Positions 27,863 to 36,836 of a DNA stretch of 64,000 nt are shown here, piece by piece. The notes beneath the pieces are model-generated. The model was not told the origin of the DNA and did not search any database. It saw only the letters and a program-made list of their open reading frames with translations. Positions within the stretch are counted from its first letter, which is position 1; every line of letters begins with the position of its first letter. Source of the DNA: Anaerolineae bacterium (GTDB lineage: Bacteria > Chloroflexota > Anaerolineae > Anaerolineales > RBG-16-64-43). The stretch is taken from contig PLND01000040.1 of assembly GCA_003141675.1 (NCBI GenBank), positions 22,200 to 86,199 of the forward strand, in the 5' to 3' direction. A program made the translations under genes and the position numbers.

Positions 27863-30409
27863 TCAGGAAATTTCTCCCGGATTGGAATTCCAGCGGGAGG
27901 CCAGCCGCTCGGCCATCAGCCGGTGTTCCGGCGATTGCAAATCCGGGTCCTGCGCGAAAACCCGCTGCGCCGTGGCGCGGGCTTGTTCGATCAGGCGGAC
28001 GTCTAGAAGACGGGCCATGTCGGCGTTGGCGAATCCGGATTGCCGCGTGCCGAAGAACTCGCCCGGACCACGCTGCTGCAAATCCCGTTCGGCCAGGACA
28101 AATCCGTCCTGAACCTCTTCCATCGCCCGCAGGCGCTCGTTCTCAGCCTGGTCTTCGCTGTCGGCCACCAGGATGCAATATGACTCGTACGTGCCCCGAC
28201 CGATCCGCCCGCGGAACTGGTGCAGCTGCGCCAGGCCGAACCGGTTGGCTCCTTCGACCATCATCACCGTCGCGTTCGGGATGTCCACGCCCACTTCCAC
28301 CACCGAGGTGGAGACGAGAATATGCAATTCGCCGGCGCGGAAGCGGTGCATGGTTTCATCTTTCTCGTCCGCCCGCATCCGCCCGTGCAACAACCCCAGC
28401 TTCCATTCGGGGAAGATGCTTTCCTGCAGACGGCGATGTTCCTCCACGGCGGCCGTCGCTTCATTGTTCTCGCTTTCTTCGATCCGCGGGCAGATGACGA
28501 ACGCCTGCCGCCCCTGCCGTAATTGGCCGGTGATGAAGGCGTATGCCCGCTCGCGCTCGCCGGGAAGCAGGATGCGCGTGGTGACCGGCTTCCGCCCCGG
28601 GGGCATTTCGTCCAACAGACTGAGATCCAGGTCGCCGTAAATCGTCAGGGCCAGGGAACGCGGGATCGGGGTGGCGGTCATCACCAGAAGGTGCGGACTG
28701 CGGCCCTTGGCGCGCAATGCGGCCCGCTGCTCTACGCCGAACCGGTGCTGCTCGTCGATTACCGCCAGATCCAGGCGGGCGAAATCCACCGGACTCTCCA
28801 GCAGGGCGTGCGTCCCGACGACTACGGCGATCCGCCCGGATGCCAGACCGTGGCGGATTTCCTGTTTTTCCGATTCCGGCGTGGAACCCAGCAACAACCC
28901 GATCTGATCCTCGCGCAGAAATTCTCCCGACTCGACCATCCACCGGCGCAGCAATCCGAAATGCTGTTCGGCGAGTATTCCGGTAGGCGCCAGGAATGCC
29001 GCCTGACCACCCTGGGAGGCCACCGCCAGACAGGCCGCCAGTGCCACCACTGTCTTCCCGGATCCGACGTCTCCTTCCAGCAGGCGGTTCATCGGTTTCC
29101 CGGAATCCAAGTCGGCCAGGATCTCCGCGACGGCTTTCTGCTGGGCGGAGGTCAACGCGTAAGGCAGCGAGCCGAGAAAGGCGTCCAGTGCAGCCGGTCG
29201 CGGATATTTCCGCGCTTCGGCCGAAATCCAGTTCCGTTTTTGCTGCAGGATGCCCAGCTGCAAATACAGCAGCTCCTCGAAACCCAACCGGTCCTTGGCG
29301 TTCTTGAGCGACTCCCAGGAAGTGGGGAAGTGGATTTGCTGGAGCGCCTGTCCCAGCGCCATCCACTTCCCTTCTTCGAGGATGCGCGACGGAAGCGGAT
29401 CCGGCAGCCGGGTGGAGAGCCGGGTGACAGCGCTGTGAATGTGGCGCCGGAGGAAATTCTGGTGGATGCCGGCGGTCAGGGCGTAGACGGGAACTATTCC
29501 CCCGGTGCGGATCTGCTGCCGCTCGAGGAATTCCCATTCCGGCATCGTCATCGTCAACCGTCCAAGGTATTGACCGATTTTTCCCGAAAGCGCGAGGAGC
29601 TGTCCCTTGCGCAACCGGTCGGCGATCCAGGGTTGGTTGAAGAAACTGATCAGCAATTCGCCGCTCCCGTCGGCGACCGTTACTTCGGTGATGCTGCCCC
29701 TTTTCGTCCGGCGGGTGGTGGCTTCCCGGACGGCGGCCAGCACGGTTACCGTTTCCCCGTACCACAGACGGTTGATCGGTTTGGTCATGGAATAATCCAC
29801 GTACCGGCGCGGGAAGAACCACAATAAATCGCCGATTGTTTGCAGACCCAACCGTTGGAATGATTCCGTATTTTTATCGCCCACGCCAAACAACCGGCGG
29901 AGTGGAGCCTGCAACTCGCGCAAGGTGAGCGGGGTTGCCTCGATCGGCGGAGGGGCCGATCCTTCCGCCGCTGTGGGGGCAGGCGGGGCGGGCGGATGGG
30001 AGGGCGTTACGGGGAGCGGCTGCCCGGAGTGCGTGGCTTGCGTGGCTTGCGTTTGAAGGGCAAGCACAGGCCCGGATCCTACCGGTGGATAAGGCGCCGC
30101 CGGCGGTTGGGCCGCGATGGGTGAATCTTTTTGCCCGTCGCCTGTCGCAGGTTCAGTTCTGCGCGCCGCTTCCACTTCCTTTAAAAGGTCCTGAAGGGAG
30201 CGTTCCCGCTCTTCCCGTGCCATGGCGTGGTATCCTGCCAGCCAGTTTTCCACCCGCGTCACAAGCGCGTCTGGAACGGATTCTTTTCTGGCAGTCCCGC
30301 TCCAGGCGGCGGAAAAATTCTGGAACCCGCCCTGGACACACTGGTCCAGATATCCCATTCCGGCTTCATTGTGAAGCATCTTGCCCAACGTTTCGAGTAT
30401 GGTCGTCAT
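27863..30409 (-). CDS. recG: ATP-dependent DNA helicase RecG with an extended N-terminus
   Basis: LLEGDVGSGKTVVALAACLAVASQGGQAAFLAPTGILAEQH...VVGTHALL...AVIDEQHRFGVEQRAALRAKG...MTATPIPRSLALT...LRGR-type HQFRGRIGRG; Pro-rich linker before the wedge domain. Confidence 0.95.
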   Translation of the reverse strand: MTTILETLGKMLHNEAGMGYLDQCVQGGFQNFSAAWSGTARKESVPDALVTRVENWLAGYHAMAREERERSLQDLLKEVEAARRTEPATGDGQKDSPIAAQPPAAPYPPVGSGPVLALQTQATQATHSGQPLPVTPSHPPAPPAPTAAEGSAPPPIEATPLTLRELQAPLRRLFGVGDKNTESFQRLGLQTIGDLLWFFPRRYVDYSMTKPINRLWYGETVTVLAAVREATTRRTKRGSITEVTVADGSGELLISFFNQPWIADRLRKGQLLALSGKIGQYLGRLTMTMPEWEFLERQQIRTGGIVPVYALTAGIHQNFLRRHIHSAVTRLSTRLPDPLPSRILEEGKWMALGQALQQIHFPTSWESLKNAKDRLGFEELLYLQLGILQQKRNWISAEARKYPRPAALDAFLGSLPYALTSAQQKAVAEILADLDSGKPMNRLLEGDVGSGKTVVALAACLAVASQGGQAAFLAPTGILAEQHFGLLRRWMVESGEFLREDQIGLLLGSTPESEKQEIRHGLASGRIAVVVGTHALLESPVDFARLDLAVIDEQHRFGVEQRAALRAKGRSPHLLVMTATPIPRSLALTIYGDLDLSLLDEMPPGRKPVTTRILLPGERERAYAFITGQLRQGRQAFVICPRIEESENNEATAAVEEHRRLQESIFPEWKLGLLHGRMRADEKDETMHRFRAGELHILVSTSVVEVGVDIPNATVMMVEGANRFGLAQLHQFRGRIGRGTYESYCILVADSEDQAENERLRAMEEVQDGFVLAERDLQQRGPGEFFGTRQSGFANADMARLLDVRLIEQARATAQRVFAQDPDLQSPEHRLMAERLASRWNSNPGEIS

Positions 30410-30438
30410 GAAATTCGGTGTTCCTTCACCGGCAATTG

Positions 30439-30849
30439 TCATTCCCCGAATAATTGGAAGAGCGTGTTGAAAAACGAGATCATTCCCCCGATCGCCAGAG
30501 CCAATCCTATCAGAAGCACAAGCGCCATCTGGTATCCATAGCGGAACAAATAAAAAATAATCGACAGGGAAAAATTCCCCGATTCCACGGCCGGCCAAAA
30601 AAGGACGTAGGCGGAGAACGCGGTGATCAGCATCCCTGCCAATGTATACATGAAGGCATCGGTCAGGTCGATCGGACTTTGGCGGCGAAGAATGACCTTT
30701 TTGTCTTCCGCTTCCACCTGGTCAACCAAAGCCTCCGCCTCGGGCCACTGGATCCCCTCCCGCAGGCATACATCGCGAATTAGGTCCTCGCGGTCACCGG
30801 CTGCGCTGAGCCGGTCCAAAATAAACTTGGAAATGATTTGATGATCCAT
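30439..30849 (-). CDS. Small membrane protein with two predicted TM segments, unknown function
   Basis: DAFMYTLAGMLITAFSAYVLFWPAVESGNFSLSIIFYLFRYGYQMALVLLIGLALAIGGMISFF. Confidence 0.6.
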   Translation of the reverse strand: MDHQIISKFILDRLSAAGDREDLIRDVCLREGIQWPEAEALVDQVEAEDKKVILRRQSPIDLTDAFMYTLAGMLITAFSAYVLFWPAVESGNFSLSIIFYLFRYGYQMALVLLIGLALAIGGMISFFNTLFQLFGE

Positions 30850-30873
30850 TGAACAACCGGAATGAGACGGGAA

Positions 30874-31743
30874 TTATTGTTTGGTGGCGGCGGATACCGC
30901 GATGACTCCCACCGCGCCCGGGCCGGTGTGAATTCCGACTGCCGGAGAGATTTCGATCATGAAGACCTTTTCCTGAAGCATCCGGTTTACCCCCTGGATG
31001 CTTTGCGTGATCTGCGGGACCAGCGCATCCGCGACGTTTCGCGCGTTGGCGTGGGCAATCGCCAGACCCTCGATGGGGCCCCAGGACCGGACTTGTTCGA
31101 GCAGCACCGCGACCCCGCGCGAGTGCGTGCGAACCTGCGCCACGCGGTTGACGGTTCCCTCCATGATGGAAATGAGCAATTTGATCTGCAGAAAATTGCC
31201 GATCCCGGCCAGGACCATAGGAACCCGTCCGCTGTGCGCCAAATTGGTCAGACTCTCGAGCAGAGCCACCAGGTGGACCCGCTTCCGGGTTTCGGCGACC
31301 AGGTTGCAGGCGGCCTCCAGCGTGGCTCCCTGCCTTGCAGCTTCGGCTGCCGCCAGGATTTGGAACCCGGTGCCCATCGAAACCGTGCCGCTTTCAAGGA
31401 CTTTCACCCGGTCCGGGAAGTGCGATGATGCGACGTTGGCGGCATTGAAAATTCCGCTTAAGTTGCTGGCGGGATGAACGGAAAGAATCTTTTGAAACCC
31501 GCGTGTCAACATCGATTCAAACATTTCCTCGAACGCTCCGACCGAGGGCGAAGAGGTGGTGGGAAGCAGCCTTTCGGTCGCCATGCGGCGGTAAAGCTCC
31601 GAACGGGAAATATCCACCCCATCGCGAAAGCTCTTCCCGCCAAAGATGATATTCGCCGGGACAATGCCCATCTCGTACTTGGCGGCTTCTTCCGCCGGGA
31701 TGTCGCTCGTTGTATCCGTAACGAATCCGATCGCATGGTTCAT
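30874..31743 (-). CDS. DegV-family protein (FakB-like fatty-acid-binding)
   Basis: MNHAIGFVTDTTSDIPAEEAAKYEMGIVPANIIFGGKSFRDGVDISRSELYRRMATERLLPTTSSPSVGAFEEMFE. Confidence 0.9.
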   Translation of the reverse strand: MNHAIGFVTDTTSDIPAEEAAKYEMGIVPANIIFGGKSFRDGVDISRSELYRRMATERLLPTTSSPSVGAFEEMFESMLTRGFQKILSVHPASNLSGIFNAANVASSHFPDRVKVLESGTVSMGTGFQILAAAEAARQGATLEAACNLVAETRKRVHLVALLESLTNLAHSGRVPMVLAGIGNFLQIKLLISIMEGTVNRVAQVRTHSRGVAVLLEQVRSWGPIEGLAIAHANARNVADALVPQITQSIQGVNRMLQEKVFMIEISPAVGIHTGPGAVGVIAVSAATKQ

Positions 31744-32699
31744 TGATCCGCCTCCCACCCGACCGTCTCATCACCGGCGGCGGGCATATCGAAAATGATT
31801 AACCCCGTCGAACGGGGGCCGAAGATCGAAGCCACCGAGGCGCCCAGATGCGCGGTGGAAACCGGACAGCCAGGAAACACCTCGTGCACGCGCTGAATCA
31901 TCAACCGGCCGTCGGCCTGGCCGTCGCGGGCATTGTATACCACTGCGAGCCGGCGCAGGTGGGTGAATTCGCCGATGAATTCTACCAACTTCTCCGCCGC
32001 TTGTTCCCGCGTTTGCACTTTCTCGAGCGGGATAATTCCGCCTTCCTCAAGGGAGAGGAACGGTTTGATCCCCAACATCTCGCCCAGCAGCACCTGCGAG
32101 CGGCTGATTTTGCCGGTGTGCTGCAGGTACGCCAGGTCCTCGACGAAGAAGACGGCGTACATCCTGGGCACGAGGTAACGCAGTTGACGGACCACCTCCT
32201 CCAGCGAAGCGCCCCGGTCCGAAATCCGCAGGGCTTCCCCGATGAGGAAGCCCACACCGGCTGATGTGGTCAGCGAATCCATCACGATGATATTCACCCG
32301 CCCGGCAAAAGCCTCCGCCGCCGTGCGCGCGTTGTGGACGGCGTGGCACAGCCGGCTGGAACTGTGCAGGCAAAGGATATTGCGCGTGTGCTGGGAAATG
32401 CATTCGAAGGTGGAAAGAAATTCGTCTACGCTCGGCGAGGCGACCACCGGCAGCGTCCCGCGGCAATCCATCAGCGTATGGATCTCCTCCAGGGTGTTTC
32501 CATCGTGCTCTAGAAAAGATTGGGTGCCAATGTGAATTGTGAGCGGAAGGACCGTCACGTCCGGCCGCAGGACGGTGTCGGCGTTTGGAAACGCGGAGGC
32601 GCTGTCGGTGACGATATGGATTCGAGAGCGGAGGGTTTTTCCGGGATCCGTTTTCGTTACATTTTCGTTTGCGGCCGTGATCAGCGCCTTGTGAGCCAT
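31740..32699 (-). CDS. DegV-family protein (second, divergent copy)
   Basis: RIHIVTDSASAFPNADTVLRPDVTVLPLTIHIGTQSFLEHDGNTLEEIHTLMDCRGTLPVVASPSVDEFLSTFE. Confidence 0.9.
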   Translation of the reverse strand: MAHKALITAANENVTKTDPGKTLRSRIHIVTDSASAFPNADTVLRPDVTVLPLTIHIGTQSFLEHDGNTLEEIHTLMDCRGTLPVVASPSVDEFLSTFECISQHTRNILCLHSSSRLCHAVHNARTAAEAFAGRVNIIVMDSLTTSAGVGFLIGEALRISDRGASLEEVVRQLRYLVPRMYAVFFVEDLAYLQHTGKISRSQVLLGEMLGIKPFLSLEEGGIIPLEKVQTREQAAEKLVEFIGEFTHLRRLAVVYNARDGQADGRLMIQRVHEVFPGCPVSTAHLGASVASIFGPRSTGLIIFDMPAAGDETVGWEADQ

Positions 32700-32710
32700 T
32701 GTGCCCCCTG

Positions 32711-34402
32711 TTATTCCACCGAAAGGATGAGGAAATAGTGAGGCTGCCCGCCTTCGTACATCTCCACCTGTTGGGCAGGGTATTCGACGCGGACTTTATC
32801 CGCCAGTTGGTTGGCCTGGGAAGGACTTAGATCCTCGCCCCAATAGAGGGTGATCAGTTCGTGTGAATCCGCTTTCATCTTTCCCAAAAGATTTAATAGC
32901 GCTTCCTCCAAATTCTTTCCGGTGACCACCAGATCGCCGTTGTGCAGGCCGATAAACTGTCCTTCGGCCACCGGTAGCCCGTTCATCTCCACGGTCCGGG
33001 TTGCTTGGGTCAGTTCCCCGCTTTCGATGCCGTCAACCGCTTGGATCATCGCGGACGAAACCACCTTCAGGTCCCCGTCGTTTTGAAAAGCGAGCATGGC
33101 CGCGATTCCCTGCGGGACGGAGCGCGAAGGGACGATCGCGATTTCCTTCCCGGTCAACGCGCTGGTCTGCTGGGCGGCCAGCAGGATGTTTTTATTGTTG
33201 GGCAGGATAATTATTTTTTCGGCGGGCAAATCGGCAAAGGAGGAAAGGATTTCCTGCGTGCTCGGGTTCATGCTCTGCCCGCCGGGAACGACCGCTGACA
33301 CACCCAGACTGGCGAAAACCCGCGTCAATCCCGCGCCGGGAGTGACCGCGACCGCGGCAATTTGCCCCGGCTGGACCTTGCGGAATTCGATCCTCCCGGC
33401 CGGCTCCTTTGTCATGCGGCCTTCCGTTTGCTCCTGAAGATTCTCGATGGCCACCTTCGAGACGGTGCCCAATTGGATGGTAAGGTCGATCGGATCGTAT
33501 CGTTTTTCGGCGGGAACGTGGATATGCAGACGGTAGAACTCATCACCTTGACCGACCTGAATCGAGGTGCCCATCGTTTCCAGCTGCCGATAAAACCACG
33601 GTACGTCCAGGGGGGAGGTGGGTGAAAAATCCACAATCACCTCAAAATCCTGGCCTTCTTCAATGAACTCGCCGGCCCGCTTTAAATCCAGGGAGGAGAG
33701 GGGAGGAATCGCGTCCACGGGTTGGTCCAGCGGCTTTCCCTCCAGATAGCGCAACATTCCTTCCAGGAAAAAGAACAACCCCTTGCCGCCGGCATCCACC
33801 ACGCCCGCTTCCCGCAGGACCGGCAGGAGCTCCGGCGTCCGCTGCACCGAACGGTCGGCGGCGACCACGATCCGATCCATCAATTCCGCCAGCGAGCAGC
33901 CTTCGACGTACGCTCGTTCCGCTTCCATTGCGATGTCGCTCGCCACGGTTAGAATCGTTCCTTCCACCGGGCGGACGACCCCCTTGTAGGCCGTTTCCCG
34001 CGCCTCCTGCCACGCGCGGGCAAACGCGGCCGGGTCGATTTCCAATTTTGAATCCAAACTGCGGGCGATGCCGCGCCAGATCTGCGAGAGGATGACTCCG
34101 GAGTTGCCGCGCGCGCCCATCAGCGCGCCGTGCGCCACGCTGTGCGCCACCAAGCCGGCGTTGGACGAATCACTCTCGGCGATTTCCTGGAAGGCCGCCT
34201 GCATGGTGAGCGACATGTTTGTCCCGGTATCGCCGTCCGGTACCGGGAATACGTTGAGTGAATTGACGATTTGCTGGTTGGTATTAAGCCAGACCAGGCC
34301 CGCGTGGACGAGCCGTTTGAGGAGCCTGCCGTCGATGTAGGCGCCCTGGGAATCCGGAGAAGTCGGGGAGGAGAATTTGGGTTCTGGGGGGGAGGATGTC
34401 AT
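32711..34402 (-). CDS. DAK2/DhaL-domain protein (FakA/YloV-like fatty-acid kinase)
   Basis: LVWLNTNQQIVNSLNVFPVPDGDTGTNMSLTMQAA...HGALMGARGNSGVILSQIWRG...VVDAGGKGLFFFLEGM...IVDFSPTSPLDVPWFYRQLETMGTSIQVGQGDEFYRLHIHVP. Confidence 0.92.
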   Translation of the reverse strand: MTSSPPEPKFSSPTSPDSQGAYIDGRLLKRLVHAGLVWLNTNQQIVNSLNVFPVPDGDTGTNMSLTMQAAFQEIAESDSSNAGLVAHSVAHGALMGARGNSGVILSQIWRGIARSLDSKLEIDPAAFARAWQEARETAYKGVVRPVEGTILTVASDIAMEAERAYVEGCSLAELMDRIVVAADRSVQRTPELLPVLREAGVVDAGGKGLFFFLEGMLRYLEGKPLDQPVDAIPPLSSLDLKRAGEFIEEGQDFEVIVDFSPTSPLDVPWFYRQLETMGTSIQVGQGDEFYRLHIHVPAEKRYDPIDLTIQLGTVSKVAIENLQEQTEGRMTKEPAGRIEFRKVQPGQIAAVAVTPGAGLTRVFASLGVSAVVPGGQSMNPSTQEILSSFADLPAEKIIILPNNKNILLAAQQTSALTGKEIAIVPSRSVPQGIAAMLAFQNDGDLKVVSSAMIQAVDGIESGELTQATRTVEMNGLPVAEGQFIGLHNGDLVVTGKNLEEALLNLLGKMKADSHELITLYWGEDLSPSQANQLADKVRVEYPAQQVEMYEGGQPHYFLILSVE

Positions 34403-34429
34403 CTCCGGTATCCTGCCATCTATGGGATG

Positions 34430-34789
34430 TCAGTCGGGATTGCTGACCCGAAGGCCTTGCACATGGATGTTCACGGTTTCCACGGGCAGGCCCAGTACCC
34501 GTTCCACGGTGTACCGCACCGCATGGGCGACGCTGTCGGCCACGGTGGATATTCGGGTTCCATATTCAAGAATGACGTACACATCGAGCGTGATTTTGTC
34601 TTCGAGGACGTGCACCGCGACCCCCTGGCGGGGGTCTTTGGCGGTGGGGTGCACCAGGGATTCGAACCCTCCGCGCGCGGCCATGCCCACCACGCCGTAG
34701 GAACTCAAAGCGGCTTGGCTGGCTAGCGCGGAGATCGCATTCGGAGAGATGCGGATGGAGCCCAGGGAGATTTCCTCTTCCTTCTTCAT
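34430..34789 (-). CDS. Asp23/Gls24-family envelope stress protein
   Basis: MKKEEEISLGSIRISPNAISALASQAALSSYGVVGMAARGG...GVAVHVLEDKITLDVYVILEYGTRISTVADSVAHAVRYTVERVLGLPVETVNIHVQGLRV. Confidence 0.9.
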   Translation of the reverse strand: MKKEEEISLGSIRISPNAISALASQAALSSYGVVGMAARGGFESLVHPTAKDPRQGVAVHVLEDKITLDVYVILEYGTRISTVADSVAHAVRYTVERVLGLPVETVNIHVQGLRVSNPD

Positions 34790-34849
34790 TCCGTTATTCT
34801 CCTCCCTTCCTTCCCCGGTGGGGAGATTCATATCCCGGATGTTTTTATC

Positions 34850-34878
34850 TTGCCGGACGGTGCTTCCTGTGGTAAGAT
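34850..34878 (+). promoter_or_regulatory. Candidate sigma70-type promoter for rpmB
   Basis: TTGCCG-N17-TAAGAT about 50 nt upstream of the rpmB start. Confidence 0.6.
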
Positions 34879-34925
34879 GCGACCCGGCTTGCATCCGATT
34901 TGCTGCATCAGGAAGGAATGAAACA

Positions 34926-35108
34926 ATGGCAACGTGCGAAAACTGCGGGAAAAAACTCGCCTTCGGTCATAGCCGATCATTCTCGAAGCGGGCGACGCAA
35001 CGGTCATTTAAGCCCAATCTTCAGAGGGTGGCGGTCTGGCATGGAAAACGGAAAGAGACCAAAGTGTTGTGCACCAAATGCATTCGAACGATCGTCAAGG
35101 TTGCGTAA
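34926..35108 (+). CDS. rpmB: 50S ribosomal protein L28
   Basis: MATCENCGKKLAFGHSRSFSKRATQRSFKPNLQRVAVWHGKRKETKVLCTKCIRTIVKVA. Confidence 0.95.
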   Translation: MATCENCGKKLAFGHSRSFSKRATQRSFKPNLQRVAVWHGKRKETKVLCTKCIRTIVKVA

Positions 35109-35126
35109 TTTTCTGGAAGGTATGAG

Positions 35127-35158
35127 GGCCGGCGCATCGTCCGCCGGCTCTTTTTTTT
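35127..35158 (+). terminator. Rho-independent terminator downstream of rpmB
   Basis: ggGCCGGCGcatcgtcCGCCGGCtc followed by TTTTTTTT. Confidence 0.9.
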
Positions 35159-35246
35159 AACCGAGAATTCCGGATGGTGCTGGGAAGGAATCATAACTGG
35201 CGGAAGCCAAAAAAACAATGGCATCCGAAGGTGCTGGAAAATCGGC

Positions 35247-36836
35247 ATGGAACATGCTACATTTATACTCGTGAATCTTGCGAAAAAGAGTCTATATTGG
35301 AAATATTGGATTATCTTTGTCGCCTTTGGAATAGGGTTGGCTTGCACTCGCAGCGGGGAGGCGGTAGAGATTTCCAGTAATGAACCGGTCGGCACTGCTC
35401 AGACGTCTTCAACGAAACCGAGTCTGATCTTGGGAAAGACCGGTCAACCCACCCCCTTCCTTCCGGATACCAAGCCCACCGATATCCCCACATCGATGTT
35501 TTCGACCCCGACATTGGATCCCACGCGCGTTTCTTTGATATCGACGCCCGGACCGGGTTCCTACGCCGTTCAACTGGGAGATACGATCGGATCGATTGCG
35601 GCACGGTTCGGGGTTACCCCTGAGTCCATCATCCAACTCAACCAACTCTCGAATCCGAATGCTCTCGAGGTGGGACAGATCCTCAGGATTCCCGTTCCGG
35701 AGTCCGAGAAACCAGGACCGAATTTCAAGATCATTCCGGACTCCGAATTGGTGTACGGTCCGGCCGCCAACGGATTCGACCCGGCCGAATTTTTAAAAGG
35801 CAAGCAGGGATATTTGCAAAGTTATCGCGAAGTGGTCAATAACCGGGAGCGCACGGGGCCGGAACTGATCCTTTTTACGGCGGAACAATATTCCGTCAAT
35901 CCGCGGATTCTCATGGCGGTGCTGGAGTACGCCGCGGGATGGATCAGCAATTCGTCCCCGTCGGTCGAAAAACAAACGTATCCCTTCCTCCCCATCTCGG
36001 GAAAAGAGAATTTATATAAACAACTCGCTTGGGCGGCGGATCAGTTGAACTACGGTTACTACCATTGGAAAACGGGGGGAAACGATTACTGGACTTTGTC
36101 CGACGAGAGCATCGTCCGGGTGGGAAGCGGGATCAACGCCGGTACGGCGGGTGTGCAATATTTGATGGCGCAAATATACGGCCGGGAGGATTGGCTCTCG
36201 GCGGTCTCCGAAAGCGGTGTCTATGCAACGTACTCCTCGATGTTCGGATATCCGTTTCAATGGTCCATCGACCCGATCGTTCCCCCGGATCTCGTCCAGC
36301 CCTCGCTGATGCTGCCCTTCGAGGAGGGGGTGCACTGGTACTTTACCGGCGGGCCGCACGGCGGTTGGGCGTCGGGATCCGCCTGGGCCGCGATAGACTT
36401 CGCGCCTTCGGGGATTGCCCTCGGGTGCGTTCCGTCCGACGATTGGGTGGTGGCTTCGGCTCCCGGTCTGGTCGTGCACAGCGACGAGGGAGCCGTGGTG
36501 GAGGATCTGGATTCCGACGGGAACGAGCACAGCGGTTGGACGATATTGTATATGCACATAGAAACCCGGGACCGGGTTCCGCTCGGCACGACCCTGAAGC
36601 TGGCAGACCGCATCGGTCATCCCTCGTGCGAAGGAGGGTTTGCCAACGGAACGCATACACACCTGGCGCGCCGATTCAACGGCGAATGGATCGCGGCCGA
36701 TGGACCGATCCCGTTTGTTTTGAGCGGATGGGTGGCGAGCGGCACCGGAACCGAATATGACGGATACATAACTAAGGGGGATCAGACGATCGAAGCTTGC
36801 GATTGCGGCGCTCCGGCCAACGAGATATGGAGATGA
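35247..36836 (+). CDS. LysM / M23-like lipoprotein, paralog 1
   Basis: Lipobox FGIGLAC; LysM YAVQLGDTIGSIAARFGVTPESIIQLNQLSNPNALEVGQILRIPVP; M23-like FTGGPHGGWASGSAWAAIDFAP...ILYMHIETRD...IGHPSCEGGFANGTHTHLARRFNGEW. Confidence 0.88.
   Translation: MEHATFILVNLAKKSLYWKYWIIFVAFGIGLACTRSGEAVEISSNEPVGTAQTSSTKPSLILGKTGQPTPFLPDTKPTDIPTSMFSTPTLDPTRVSLISTPGPGSYAVQLGDTIGSIAARFGVTPESIIQLNQLSNPNALEVGQILRIPVPESEKPGPNFKIIPDSELVYGPAANGFDPAEFLKGKQGYLQSYREVVNNRERTGPELILFTAEQYSVNPRILMAVLEYAAGWISNSSPSVEKQTYPFLPISGKENLYKQLAWAADQLNYGYYHWKTGGNDYWTLSDESIVRVGSGINAGTAGVQYLMAQIYGREDWLSAVSESGVYATYSSMFGYPFQWSIDPIVPPDLVQPSLMLPFEEGVHWYFTGGPHGGWASGSAWAAIDFAPSGIALGCVPSDDWVVASAPGLVVHSDEGAVVEDLDSDGNEHSGWTILYMHIETRDRVPLGTTLKLADRIGHPSCEGGFANGTHTHLARRFNGEWIAADGPIPFVLSGWVASGTGTEYDGYITKGDQTIEACDCGAPANEIWR

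Noticed and set aside
28461-29827. ORFs of more than 430 aa on both strands within recG
   Set aside because: Out-of-frame or antisense to RecG helicase motifs; typical of GC-rich codon bias.
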